Origin: Rhexocercosporidium sp. MPI-PUGE-AT-0058
Lineage: Eukaryota; Ascomycota; Leotiomycetes; Helotiales
Length of the DNA: 64,000 nucleotides
Assembly (NCBI GenBank): GCA_020746875.1
Contig: JAGTJL010000008.1
Location: 1,178,001-1,242,000, forward strand
Direction of reading: 5' to 3'
The notes beneath the pieces are model-generated. The model did no database searches, had not been told where the DNA came from, and saw nothing but the letters and a program-made list of their open reading frames with translations. Numbering within the stretch: the stretch's first letter is position 1; every line of letters begins with the position of its first letter. Both the position numbers and the translations under genes were made by a program. Of the stretch, positions 1 to 14,000 are shown piece after piece.

Positions 1-2
1 TT

Positions 3-68
3 AGGATGAGTAGGAAGGATAAGAGGAAGTTTAGGCGCGTGGCTGGGGGAGCGAAGCCGAAGAATTAA
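3..68 (+). CDS. Possible 3' end of an upstream gene, basic C-terminal tail
   Basis: The third frame is open from the window edge to TAA at 66-68 and reads as a short, strongly basic tail ending in GGAKPKN. A T-rich stretch follows at once, as expected for a 3' untranslated region. Only about 21 residues are visible, so no family can be named. Basic tails like this are common in nucleolar and ribosome-assembly proteins, but that is a guess. It could also be chance. Confidence 0.3.
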   Translation, partial: RMSRKDKRKFRRVAGGAKPKN

Positions 69-3000
69 TTGCAGCAGGCGTAGATGATGGATTTTTTTTT
101 TTAAAGAGGTTTGTACTGTATTATAGGGGATTTGCTACTGGCAACAGTGGCTCCTGTTGGGTCAATGATCCGACTGTTTACTTGCTCTCGGGTTCACCCT
201 GGGCTGCTCGCTAAATACAATCACATGTCTCGGGTCTTTCCCACCTGTATCGTTGAACGAGTGAGGTGAGCTGCATCGAAATTCATCCTGCCAATAAATA
301 ACTAATGCTCTCCACTTAGCAGCGTCCATTCATTTGTCCTTTCCCCTCGTCCCTATACTATGCTCGTACAACCCACACTCCCCTCCCAATGACAAATCTG
401 TACCACCCAACTAATGCGGTATCCCCAGTCGAAAACACATGCCACTGCATCCTATGCCTGTACCTACCCAACATCACAATCACGATCTAGACCCCCCGGA
501 GATCACTGTCTACATGTATGGACATGTATACAAGCAAGCATGCATAACTACACCCCGTGTAGGACAGCGCTCACTCGTACGCTGTACTCCGTACAATGCG
601 GGGACTATCTCTACCCTTCCGCCCGTCCAGGGTTCTTGTCATCTGTCTAATGGGGTGATGTAGTCATCCTTCGTTTCTTATTTTATGCTCTTAGTCGATG
701 ACATGAATATGCACATGGATATCGATACGAAAAGGCATGGGATCGGGATTGGGAAAGCGGATGAGACTCGCGACGGAGATACCTGCGTAAATGAGCAGCT
801 AGAGGGAAAAAATAAGAACGCCTCCATGAAGCCTGGAACTGGCGATTGAGAGACTGCGGGGTCTAGATTCGGGACCTCAAACGCATGATTCTGACGTATG
901 GAAGCTATTCCTAGTCTATTGGAAAAGGAAAGGGAGCGTGTGTAAGTCATGCGTCTTTTTTCCGTTTGGAAGCTGTCCGGTAAGTATTCTGTACGACTTT
1001 AGGTTGTCCTCTCCCCTCTCCTTCCCGATATGCAACCCGCAAAAACGGGGGAATGGCAAAAAGAACAGATTAGTGAGGTCGAACACTTGATGTGTGTGTC
1101 GGGTCCTTACTTTCGTTCCCGGAACTACGACGCAGATACAGATGCATAAATTGATACAGATAATGCTACAGCGAGGCGGAAGACACCGCATCATCCGCTG
1201 CCATGCTATGTAATGCAGTGCTGGTAGTGGAAAGGAGAAGCCTAAGGAAAAGAAAAGAAAAGAAAAAGAGAGGAGATATGACAAGAGAAAAGCCAGTGGT
1301 TTCACAACCAGACGGACGGATAGCAACATGTTGTCTCAACCCCGATCCAGCGATCCCGAATCCCCGGTTTTCGTCTCGTGAAGCGTGAAGCTGACAGTTG
1401 GTGGAGTTGGTGTATGTATTAGGGTTGATCATCTGTTTAGGGAGCTCAATTTGGATGGTTGGTAGGATTAAAGCCTGAGCTTGTGATGTGAATTTTTTGC
1501 TTCTGCTGTTGGAGACTTACTTGCTGATGGCGGAAGACTGGGATGCTTTGATATTGGTTTGTAAGGTTCGAGAGAGTGCGCTTCCGCTTTAGAAATTGAG
1601 TTATCACTCCAGACTGCGACGATACTGAAGCAGCTCGATCGAGGAAGTCTTTAAGAGGGCTCGAATATCCTTATTTGGATCTTTCAAGAGGCCAGCTGTG
1701 ATACGAAACGAACAAATAGCAATTTTTGGTTTGAAAGCACGCATGAAACTCAACAAACTAAAGTCAGCAGACGAGGATTGCATTAAACTGATAAAATGAT
1801 GACGAGAACTAAAACCAACAAGAAGCAAAAAGCACATGCAGAGACACAAATGGTGAGAGGTTGGCCTTCCAACACAAAGATGTGAGCTGTCACATCTCAA
1901 AAAGCTAAGCTCAGATGCCGCATCCACACCCGCACCCGCACCAGCAACGGCAGCTGTCAGTTGCGCGATCTCGATTCGATCTCCGTCAATAAAATCCCGT
2001 ATATCGGGTAGAGATCAAGTAGGCCACCTCGCCTCGACCCAGTAGATCAAGCATACTGAGTTTTCAATTCAGCTCCCGATCCTCCCAGCTCTCATCTCAC
2101 CACCCAAACCCCACGCTTCCTCTAACCACGCTTCCGCATCGTTATGCTTGGTGCTTGGATCGGAAGTCAAGCTCGTTTCAAGCGTGCAGCTGAAGCTGAA
2201 GCTGCAAGTTCATCACCAACATCTCGGGAACGTATGATGGAAATAGAGCAGGAACTACCGTACTGTACGCACGGGTATGCTTTTCACTTTTTCACTTTTC
2301 ATGGAAGGGGGCTACCCTGTCCGAAGCCATGGTCAAGCCACCGACGCAAACAGTGATATCTATCATATTTATATCGAAGCGGTGACAGCCCATCCGTACC
2401 GGCAATGCACGTAAGCGTCCGGCACGCTCTCTTCGCCGCCACAAGGCAAGAAAAGAAAAAAGGAGAAGAAAAAGAAACAATAAAAGCAAGTAAAGACGTG
2501 ATGACGATATTGAAAAATAATAAAACAACATTAAGAAGGTAACCTGGAATGTAGCCAGTAACCAAATTCAAGCCCCCTACCAAAGAACCGGCTCATCAAC
2601 TAAGAAGAGGAGGGAAAGTCTATTCCGGGGCAGCGTGCCGTGAAATGGTATAGCATAACACAGTCTGTAAAAGTTACAAACAAACTGGTATCATATCGGT
2701 ATTTCGTGAACGCAAGAATGATATCACAGACAGAATCCCCTGCCTTAGACTTTACTCCTGCCGTATATGCAGACGCAGAGGAACAATAAAGCTTATCAAC
2801 TCCTCCCGGACTCCGCGAAACCTTCTATGAACCCCTAAAAGAAGTAACTTTCTCTCTAGTCTTCTCTAGTACTGGGCTTTGGCTTGTTGATATGCACGAC
2901 GCGTAAACCGTGCCGCGGTACTCCTACTCCTATCCAATTGTGGAGTGGAGAGTTGTATCGCGAATGTGATGAGATGTGATGTGATGTGACTGGCGTTTCT

Positions 3001-6000
3001 CCTCCGCGCGCTTGAGACGCGGGAGGAGGGGAGATGAGGAGGGGGAGATGAGGAAGCCGAGATGGCGTCGCGGAAGAGGATTGGGGGAGATGGGGGTGAA
3101 CGTGGACTAGGGGCTCGATTCCGGGCGGATGGTTCGCTGCGCTTCCCCGGAGAGTGCGCTAGGAGTGATTGTGAGATAGGACGGGACAGGTGGGGGTGGA
3201 GTGCTTCTGGACCGTTGAATTGGGGAGCAGGTGTGAAGGAGAGCTTCGTCATTGGTGGATTGAATTGCTTTCTTGTCTTGGATTTCAATAGAGTTTACAA
3301 CTTCTTGGTTATTTAATTCTTTTGGGAAGGGATCAGATCGGATGGGGCAGGATGGGTTGTGAACCTTGATATCCATTTATTTGGAGACGGGGAGGAAGCT
3401 TGGGATTTGGGATTTAGAATTTAGTGGAGAGAGCCGTGGACTCGGGATGTGAAATTAAATCTTGATGGCACGGCGGTGGCTTGGACAGTATTCCCTGCCT
3501 TTGATACGGATACGATTGAATCAATGGAACTTGCTTGTAGGAGAGGAAATAATACCGTACAGTGGTGTAGGAAGACTTGTTGAGTATTTGCATATTTTCA
3601 CTTGGAATCTACGTCGCTTCCTCTTCTTACCCAATGCATGACTTTCACAAAGAGGCCTTCAGCTATCGGAAACATCCGTCCCATAGAATCATATCTAACG
3701 GAGAAGTCTCCGAACAAAGTACCCAAGAAGAGGAACCAACCAGGAACAACCTTCCCTTTCTCTCCCATCCACCCAAGCAACCAAAACCTAAAATGCAAAA
3801 AGGGTCTTCCCATTCCCTTTGCATCTCCCTCAAACGTGCACTTTTGACCACAGTGATAGGACCGTAGAGATAAGCCATCCACTCCCACGGAATGCCCTCA
3901 CCCCACCGTCTGTATTGAATGCATCCCGCGTGGGGGTTGGTCTTAGCGATTCGGATGGGGAGGGGGGGGGTTGGGCGACAATTCTGATGAACGAACGGCT
4001 TTTCATGAGACAAGACGAAACGAGATAAGAGCGCATTGCATTTGACTTGCCTTCTGAACAGGGAAAGAAGGGACCGGCCGCTGCTGGGAAGATTGAAAGT
4101 TTAAAATAATAATCAAATAATAGTTAATGGAAATAAATAATGGATAGAGAGACAGGTTGATACAGTAGACCTGTTTGCGGCCAGCCCCTCCCCTGGGAAA
4201 AGGAAGAGCGTTGATCACCACCACGTTTCCTCCCCTTCCCTCCCCGTCGCCTCTTCCCTATCATCTGGTGATGTGTTTCTTACCGAGGGTGATATGATAG
4301 GCCTATGCGGCGAGTAACGAGGGAGGAGCATGCTATCAATCACCACTCTTCGGCCTGGATGCCTATGCCAGGTTAGTTGACAAGACGACAGACAGAGGAA
4401 GCTTCCACAGAGCACACAGGAGCACTATTCTCCCTCCCCTACCAAGCCTTTCGGAGTGGATTCTCCACCTCCTCCTCACTCGATCGCTGGAAATTCGTTT
4501 CCATTCGGCTGGGTCGGGGTTCGGTCGGTGTCGGGAAGCTATCAGCGAAGGGAATCCACCTTGCCTCAACTTGGCTCAGATTGGAAGCTGGTGATAATAG
4601 TGGGCATACATGCCCCCGCAAGGAAGTATATCCTGGCAGCTCCTCTTCTTCTTCTTTCCGCTCAAGGCAAGAGGCAAGGAAGTCTGGAATCATCAGGTGG
4701 TGAGATTTGCGTAAATAATAAGATCTCTGAGTTATTACCGGGAACTGGTTAAGCGACCTGGATGAGTGGAAACATTAGGGATTTTGCGTTCGCGGATGGT
4801 GGAGTTTCCTGGAGGTAACGTTAACGCTTGTTTTTCTCTCTCGGTACATCGTCTCGTATTGTATGTTGTCTTTTGTTTGGGTTTTGCGACTTGTGAGAGG
4901 AGGGGAAGAGGAGAGAAGTGGCGGTCAGCGCCGCATGACCTGGCAGTTCTTTCCCTCGGCTGGAAGACCACTTGGATGCTCTGGTGCGGATGTGTTTTTC
5001 TCTTGTGTTTGTTTGAATGGATGGGTGGATGAGGCGAAGAATGAAGGGATAACGGTCCTTCAAGCCGGATAATACTGTAGTTGTGGCACAGCTTCGAGGC
5101 TGATATGTATTTCCATCATCGCTAACAATTGACAGCGTACCAACCAAGGACACTCATCTCCAAGTCCAACATCCTCATGACACGAACCCCTCATCTCATC
5201 ACATGCCTCATAGACTCATCCTTTGCGCCGGAAAAACCCTCCCCGTCGGCCTTCCTCCTTGGCCCAGACAATTTCTCCAAGAAGCTTAGCTCGGGCATCA
5301 ATTCAGCCGGGTCCACGGGGGAGGTCCGCATTTATCCGGGCCTTTTCAATTTTCTCCCAAAGCGGGGGAAAGTGGGGTGGGCAAAGCGAACCTTGGAAAG
5401 GTCTGGCCTTTTGGATCTCCATCCTGCTGTCCTGCTCAAATTCGCAGATCCTTATTGGAGATGTGCTGTGGGGCGGCGGCCGTGATGGGGAATGAGAAAC
5501 CATGTGTGAAGCAGGGTTGGTATTTTCCCTGCTTGTTTGAAATCCAATTTTTTTCCCTTCATTTTATTCCATTTTATTTTATTCGGACCTTTGCAGGAGG
5601 CGAGCCGGTTCGAAGGGTGGAGTGTCTGTGGAGGGTGGATCCATGCAGGGGGCTCCGGTGTGGATTCGACGCATGGAAGAGCGCTAGAAGCATGGTTTTG
5701 GAAGGCATGGGTCTGCTGGCGTCGCTGATTGCTGGATCCAAGACAGGCACGTGAAAGAGGAGGGTGGGGGAGGAGGCGCGCCAATGACGGGGGCCGGTGC
5801 GTGGAAGTTGGTGGATCCCTGGTTCTGTACCTGCATACGGAGTTTTCCAGCCCTCTCGAAACCGGTGCAGATTTAGATTGCGCCGACGATGGAGAACATG
5901 GCACATGTTTAGCCTGAAAAGCCCCAGATCATTGAATTGCATACGACGCGCTTCTGGAAGCATTTTAGTCGCTCTGCATGTGCATGTGAAGGGATTGACT

Positions 6001-8890
6001 GGAAGTTGATGCAGAGAGCAATGCGCATGGAAACATATTTGAGTGTCGAGTACGACGGTACGAGTGTTGTCGAGGTTCATGACTTGCGTGGCTGTTGGCG
6101 ACGACGTCGTGAGAATGCCCGTTCGAGAAATATACTTTCTGGAGAGTCATGTTCAAACTGCGCAGTGGCCGACGCCTTGATCCTGAAGCCCTCGTGGGAA
6201 GGGCAGGGCGTCGACGGACGGGTCGCAGAGCCAGCTTCCGCGGCCAGTGAGGATCAATGGGTTGCTTCCGGAATTCCCTTTCGGGAGAAGGAATTTCTGG
6301 GGTTGCTCTGAATGGGATGGTGGCTGGTCAGGGGTTCGGTTGGACCCTGCCCTGACGACAACATCTGTCCCTGCTTTTGGGAGGCGGGTGTTCATGCCTT
6401 CAGGGGTCGAGAGCAACGAGAAATATTCATTTTATTTCAATTATTATTTTTCTTTTGTTGTTTCTGGGATTGATCTGGTCCGACCGTTTGATGGTATCCC
6501 CCTGATTGCAGGGTTTGTGTTCAGATAAGGTCAAGGTCAAAGGCAGTTGCCAATCTCGGGAGGCAATCCGCGAGGCGGTCCGTCGTCCTGGGGATTGACT
6601 GGTCTGAGCAAACCCAGATCATTGCCGTCGTGATGACAGATTAGGGAGGGGGACTGGCAGATATGCTGAATGGGGACGAAGCTTAGGTGCCGGCTGTTGG
6701 TTTGTCGGGTCCAGATCATATCAGTATCTCAGGGACATATCTACTGTACTTTACGGATACGAAGACGAAGCCAAAGAGGTTTCAGGACGAACTGCTCTTT
6801 GTATCTCGGTTGCGTTCCGAATAGCATCATGAAATCCATCTCCGAAATAGAGAGGATCTCAATGATGGAACTCAATCGCCTGAGCCCCCTCCCTTTCCTG
6901 CCTTCCATGCATCAAATCTTTCATGCGATCAAGCCATGCTCACGACTAATGACAAACAGAGTTTCCACCTCCCTTAGGGCTTGGAACTGCCATAACCGGC
7001 TACTACTTCCGCTCGCTCGATCGCGCCAGGACAGAACACAACGATGCATCGTGACGAACCCCTATCACACGAACAAAGTTTCAACCTGACTCGCAGCACG
7101 AAACATCCTCTATTCAGGCAACGTCGTGTCGTGGGGTGCCATTTCCAAATGCTGAAGTGGCTTTGAAACATTCCCCCCTGGGGACGTGTGGCCCGTCCCG
7201 AAATTCGGATGAGACGCCGGTATTTCTGTTTCGAGAAGGGAAAGGAAGAGGCAGTTGATGCGATGTCGATCGGCTTGCGTTCGAGACTTTGAGACTACCT
7301 CCCCGAGTTCGGGTTGACTCGATGCGACCCAGTGAACGTTGATCAACAAACATCAATGGTTGGGCAGAGTTCGTCCGAGTGTCAATTCTTCTCAGCTGAA
7401 TTAGACTTTATGAAAGGCTGCCTTTGGGTTTTAAGATGTTCCGGAAAGAAGTGCGTTCTCTCCTACCAATTGATTATTTCTTATACGAGGTCGAGCTCGC
7501 GCAGGAACCGATTTGTTATCCTTGTACTCGTGAGATGCAGGTTTCTGAATCATGATCATTGGCATGATGGCCGACTTTGTTTCGCGGGGATATTGCTTGC
7601 CGAAGCTATGAATGCCATGAGGCTGTTCATCCCAAACTCATCTCTCCAATCAATCCAGAACAAAGGGGAAATCCTCCGGAACCCTAAATATCCTAGCCAA
7701 TCCAAGTCATCGACAAATAAAACCTCATTCCAAATCCGGCCTGACAATCATTCCGATCGTCCTATCGCAACCTTTCTTTCAACCCAAATCATGCATCTTC
7801 CTTCGAAGTATCCAAGAAGGGATGGATTTGGTGTACTGTACTGTAATGTGATGCGATGCACAGCGCCTGATCTTCAGCTGCCGTGCTCCTGAACAAGGGG
7901 AAAGAGCCGACCCGCACCCACCCTGTCCTTCCCCAGGCTATTCCCCAACCACACAGGTGCCGGGGAAGATTGGTGGTCTTCCCCTGGCTACCACCATGAG
8001 GCACACGCTACCGAATTCTCCACCAGCTTGGAAGCGAGAGGGAGAGGGGGAAAAAAAGCCTCCGAGTGTAGTACGGAAGGAATGCACGGCAGAGTCGAAG
8101 AGGGAGCTTTCGCCGTGCCGTTTACCAGATATGGCGAATCTTTGTTTCTTGTGTTACTTATTCCTTGGTGTGTGTTACCTACCGCGTTGGTTGTCTTAGA
8201 GGCCATTTGTAAGGGAGTGTCGGATGCGACGCTGGGTTGATAATTCCTTACGAAGGCACGAAGGAATGGTACATTTGCACTTCAGGAGTCTAGGGAGAGG
8301 AGAGGAAGAGAATAAAACGCAGGATTGGTAGGTCATGCTCCCAGGAACTCGAGTATAGGAATTCCCAAAATTCGGAGCCGCGGCTAGGATGCGACAGGCT
8401 GAATGGATGAACGAGGACGGATAAAGCACATGCGAACGAAAATCCCCCTTTTGTTGCGCGTCCTGTGCCCACTGCCTCGGGGTCGAGTGAAAACGTTCTT
8501 TGATTAAATTTCCACTCTTTTTTGAGGTTTGGAGGGATGAGTTGAGCGAGCTAAAGTTACCAACTCATGCACATGTTGCTTGAGATGTGGAGAAGGAGGG
8601 GGAAATGTGGAGGTGGGGCCGAGATGCATGTGAGGACTCGAGGTCGTGGCAAGAGGGGTACTCGTTGGATTTTTTTTTCCATTCATATCACAAACGTCTG
8701 AAACCGTACCTAATAGAATAAGAAAAGAAGGATGGTCAATCGGGCCGTTTTTCACCTGAAGTTCGGTGGCTGTTCAACTGGGCTGTCTTTCGGTGTTGTT
8801 GTTTTTGTTGTCGGGGATCGGGAAGGAAAGAACGAGTCTAACGCGTGGTGGAAGGAGGATGGCTTGCGGGATGAAAGCTAGAGATGTCTG

Positions 8891-8922
8891 GGCAGGGAAG
8901 GGAAGGGAAGGGGAGGGAAGGG
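8891..8922 (+). repeat. GGGAA-type G-rich run
   Basis: Runs of three to four G separated by AA repeat about six times on the + strand. This could form a G-quadruplex on that strand. No gene is adjacent. Confidence 0.7.
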
Positions 8923-9954
8923 TCGCTTGAAAACACCTTCTCGCACTCCGCTGGCGTTTCCCACGTTTGCTAAGGTAGGTACCAGTCTCAAACGCTCAGC
9001 TTCAAGCCCAGGACGCAGGTACTAACTAATCGCGTTCAAGCGCGACTGCATCACGAAGAAAATTCGGGATATAGAACAAGCGCACGCCTCACGTCTTGAC
9101 GCGCACAGGCAGCTTTGACAAAACACCACGAAAAATAATAAAAACTCGAATTTGTGATTGGAGGGGATGTTAGTAGACGGTTCAGACAGAGTCACTCCGT
9201 TTAGTTTGCTAAAGTATCTTGTCGGGGAATTTTGCTGGTCGTTAGGCCCGGTACAAAGCTACGGAGAGAAGGAGGGTGGGTGGCTTTATCGCCGAACAGG
9301 ACTAGAAAGTGTGAGTGAGCATGTGCAAAGTTTTGATTTTGCACCCTTCCTTCCAGCTGATCTAGAGAAAAATATGGTTGTCGTGATAGCCGTGTGGAGA
9401 AGTGGGGATACGAAAGTAAGTCGTCCGAGCCCGAGGTGTTCGAGGACTCATTACATGCCGACCGAATGACCATAATGAGGAGGGAAATACGCAACTGAGT
9501 TAATTGATCGGTGCATACATAAATAAGCTTTTGGTTCTAGGTCGTTACTTCATCGGCGACGTAATTCCCCTGAAAAAAATCAAGAAATAATCAAGATGAC
9601 ATCGACTAAACCGACCGATACCTTACTGTACCCCAGGATCTTTACAAGTTCTCCGCATCTCAATCCCCCCGACCGACCGAGCGGCACGGCTTTCGCTACT
9701 TGCTGGTGCTGGTGCTGCTTTCCTCCTAACAGGGCGGTTTTGGCGGGGGGCGGGATAGGGATTGAAGGAGCGCGAACCCCTAACCCGAACTTGGAAAAAC
9801 AGGATCGCGGTCGTGACCTACTACCTGCCTAACGACGGGACCAGATGATGTCAAAGGTCCAAAGCCCCAAACCTTCTCCTCTTGCAAAGGGCCGAACATC
9901 CCTTCTTGATTTCGACTTCGGGAGTTGGGCCGGGATATCACAGTTCGGCGCAGA

Positions 9955-9985
9955 GGGATGGATGGATGGAAGGATGGATGGAGGG
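9955..9985. repeat. GGAT microsatellite, imperfect
   Basis: Tandem GGAT units with one interruption. A shorter GGAT run is also present at 12989-13009. Confidence 0.75.
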
Positions 9986-10555
9986 ACGTCAGTCAAGTCA
10001 AGTCAGTCAGTCGGTTGTCTGTTTTAGGACGTTGCCGAATCGTGGGGGGATGGTCAAGTTGGTCATTCGGTGGGAAATGATTTTATTATTATTATTTTAT
10101 TATTTATTGTTTAATATTATCAATACATGGTCAATACATGGCAAACGCTCTCTTTCTATTCAGGCGCTTAGAATGGATGAAAGACATACAGGCAACTCGT
10201 CTACAGCGTCTCGCCTTGCTGTGTTGAGTTGCGCTGTTGGACCCCCCGAAGAGGTGGTGGCGAAGGGGGCAAGGCTGAGTGAGTGTCAAGTCCTGTCCTC
10301 GTGATGGCATTCGATACCGCGGCCTTCACCCCGAAACCACTGGACAGGGTCCGACCAAAAAACTCCACAGAAAATACAAATAGGTACAGATCCAGTAAGA
10401 TCCGGGGTGGTGGCGAGCTGGTCGTTAACTTGTCGCGTGGGGAATATTTCAGGGTCCCCTCTCCTGGGGAAAAGGTGGTGGGTGCCTGATTCGAATCCCG
10501 AATGGAGGCAATCTTGTGATTTGCATCTACCTATCGTGACTTCGGTGGAGGCGCC

Positions 10556-10579
10556 GATGAGATGAGATGAGATGAGATG
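10556..10579. repeat. GATGA pentanucleotide repeat
   Basis: Nearly five perfect tandem copies of GATGA. Confidence 0.85.
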
Positions 10580-10977
10580 GAAGCTCCCATTGATGCGATA
10601 GAGAAGACGTAAGCACCGAATTACGTCCTTACGAGGCTGGTCGAACGTTGCAATTCGTGCGTACCACTCATTTCAAGGAAAGGCAGACTTGGCCGTGGAG
10701 TCATATGTGCTACTTACTGCTGTAACGTCTTCGTACCTTATCCAATGCATTATCACAGCTACCGGGCATCACGAGGGTTCTTGTTCATCTTTCTTTACCT
10801 AGGCAGGCAGGATTCGGTGAGTTCAGCTCATGCGTGAACCTAGCTATCGTCGCTATAATAGGTAGGCAAGCAGGCTGAAATGGATTAATGATGACGATGA
10901 AGTATGTATCGAGTAACTCGAGGCTGTGTTTCGTAAGGCTGGATTTCCAGTACGCATCAGTTGATCTCTGCGTTGTC

Positions 10978-11037
10978 AAACCCAGACCTAAACCCAGACC
11001 TAAACCCAGACCTAAACCCAGACCTAAACCCAAACCT
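10978..11037. repeat. 12-bp minisatellite, AAACCCAGACCT x5
   Basis: Four perfect 12-bp units and a fifth with a single change (AAACCCAAACCT). The unit contains AAACCC, which looks telomere-like, but the phase and length do not match the usual fungal CCCTAA repeat. Both strands are open through it only because 12 is a multiple of three. Confidence 0.9.
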
Positions 11038-14000
11038 CGAACAGGCCGACAAGACACCTCAGCATCTTCCTTCCTCGAGGATTAAAATCAATTCGATTTT
11101 TGAATTCGAATTACCCGCCGCTCGGATCATCCATCCATCCATCACGCCCATGAATAATTGCTGATATACAAAATGTCTCGGGCGCGCGCAAAGCCAAACC
11201 GATAGGTCTTTTGCTGCCCATCTGATCGATTTGCTTTGCTTTGTTCAGGGTCCAAGCTCTGGGTCGCTCGCCTGATGATGATGAAGATGATGGGGTAGCG
11301 AGCGATAGCAGCCCGCCCCCGCGACGGCGGCGCGAAGATCCGCCTTCGCCTTCGCCTCACCGTTTGGGAATTTCAAATATGGTACGGTACGGTTGATAAA
11401 GTCTGGATGGGCAAGTGATCATTACGAGCTTTGACAGCAACTGAGTCGGTCATAGGTAAATTAGATAAGGGGATAAAGTGCTGAGGTGTGACTGTGATGT
11501 CTTGCTTTTTCAGGAGATCTGTTCGCGTGCGGGATTGTTTCATGAGTTGTTCAAACGTCGAGATGGACAGGCTGATGTGGTATTGCGCATGACCTTTGAT
11601 GTTCTCTCAATCAGGGGGCTGAGAGCCTGAGGGCCTGAGGGGGATGTGGGGGCTTTGAAGTTTGCACTTCCTTCCAAGAGGAGGAGGAGGGTTAAAAATA
11701 CTGTCCAACGAACGAGTGAAGGCTGAGGGTGAGTCCGTGACAGGTTTCTTTTGGACCAATAGTAAAATTCGTAGAGGGGGATTTTATTGCTTTGACGGGT
11801 CTGTGGCAGTGTGGTTATGGTTAATAAACCCCTTGACGCTGGGCAGTTGATTTGCTTATTGTGAGCGAATCAGATGGCAAGGGCTATTTGCTTTTCTTCT
11901 TATTTGTAAGAGCCTGGTGTGATGTGATGTGATGGAGTTTGATGAAGGAAGGGAAGGGAAGGGAAGCGCGGTACGGGTCGTGCCTTTGCGGATTGGTTTG
12001 ATAGGCAAAAGTGGGAGTCATGTGGTGAGTCTGCGAAACGTGGGGGAGACGGACCGGCGAGTAAGTAGAGCGTGGGGTTCGATTGCAGCACGATAGGCTA
12101 CGCAGGTCTGGAGGGAAGATGAGATGGAGAATTGCATAGTCGCCTTGCAGTAAGGAGAAAGTCTATCGATAGTGCATGGGCATGCAAGTAAGGAGGATAG
12201 ATCTCCCAGATCGATCGTGCATGTTTACATTCCTCAGCTGTAGGTTTGCGGAGATGACAGCTAGACAGACATGAGGAATGTCGACATCAGGTCAGTACTT
12301 TTGGATGGTCCAGATGATTGTAACGAGTCATAAACACACATACAGTCAGAGTCCCTTTGATCGACGGCGTGGACGGGGAGGTAGGGTCCCTAGGTCCCGG
12401 ATGTGATGTGATGCGACCTGAGCTGCTGTTGTGCTTTGGTCATTTGTGATGAGTGATGAGTGTATCAGCAAAAAAAGCATGGGCTGGATTGGGACGTTCG
12501 ACGGTTTGAGGGATCTGAGCTATGGACGCTTTAGGATGGTAAGCCATGTGATGGGGTTTGTTTGGTTATGCCTTGTCGAATCAGCGCGTCGTGAATCCCT
12601 GGATTGATAGGAGCGATGTAACTCTGTAGACTTGTTTGTTTGGTTCTTGTTTTGCGTTTGTGTTTGGTTTGGTATGGACTGGGAAGATGGAGATAGGGAG
12701 AAGAACTGCCCTGTCTGGGTCTGTTGGGGATGCTGGGTGGTTATTTGGAGAGCCCGTGGCATTCCTGTTTGGAATGGGCGGTACTTATGTCTGGATTAGG
12801 TTAAAGGGGATATTATGTGGGGATGCGAAAGTTGGGGTAATTCCCGTGGTTTGGGGCGGGTTAACCCCCAAATGTTGAAGGACAGGTGGGTTGAGTGGAG
12901 TGGAGCAGGTTCACGAGGAGGGTGTGGTGCGCTTCTGGAAGAATAGGTTGGCGAGCGGATAGGCGTTTGAGGCGGGAGTTTTTGTCAGTTGGATGGATGG
13001 ATGGATGATGAGATGTATCTTCTGACTTGATGTGTGACGTGTACTAGATATAGGGTTGAGATTTTGGGTGGGATGATTCAGACCCCTTTCTTGGCTTCGA
13101 ATGTAAGGAGATGGAAAGGTTGATGAAAGGCATGAAGTCGTCCTTCGTATCACATGTATTCACGATTGCTTTGCTAGCGATTTCAAGATGCACCAAATGC
13201 TTCTTCCCGAGGTATTTTCGTCGTCGTGGAGAAGTGCAGTCCAGCGCGGCGCAAGTTCAATGATGTTGCCTTCCCCTCATTTCTGTGGCAGCCGTAAAAG
13301 CGTGTGAATTCTCTCCCGAGCCTCGGGAGCTTCCAAGCAAACCATCACTAGCAACCACGGTCCTGTCACCCGAGATACTTTCCACGGCATCAATAGAATT
13401 TTGCATATGATTTATGATTTATGGAAGTTGTGACAAGACGGAAATGAGACAATAGATTTTTTTCGTAAGTTTGTTCTTTTGATGTTTTGAAGCGGGCCAA
13501 TGAAGAGATTCCTCTGATGGGGAGTTTTGGATGGATTCCATTTCTCCGCATCCGTTCTTTCGGGAAAAGTTTGTTTGACTTCGTGACCCGCTTTACAGCG
13601 TGTACATTCTTCCGGTTGAGACAGTACGTAGAGGAAGGTAGGGGAGAAGAGGTCACAGTACTCTACTCCTGCCAAAGCGGTTCAAAGGATCAGAGTCCCG
13701 AATAGCCAACGCACACATAAGGTCTTGTGAAGGAGAGAAGGGATGATGAAGCCGACGCGAGAGACAGACGAGATGAGCTTGTTGGAGGTTTTCCAGAGCA
13801 TTATTATTCATTTCATAGTCAACTCCATTGGGACGGACGATAACAACGACGACTCTCAAATCGGGCGAGTCAAATGATGGTGCCAGGATTTCCAATCTGG
13901 TTGGCTTTGGCGTTTCCGTTCAACCACAACTCCTGGTTGCACACCCTCCTCTGCCTCCTCCCTCTTGCAGGGCAGCAGTAACCCGAATCTTTGGAACTCC

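Noticed and set aside
5129..5485. 118-codon open frame on the + strand
   Set aside because: No recognised motif, no plausible introns or homologous pattern, and equally long frames overlap on both strands.
10978..11037. Internal telomere repeat
   Set aside because: The 12-bp unit does not contain the CCCTAA/TTAGGG hexamer in tandem.
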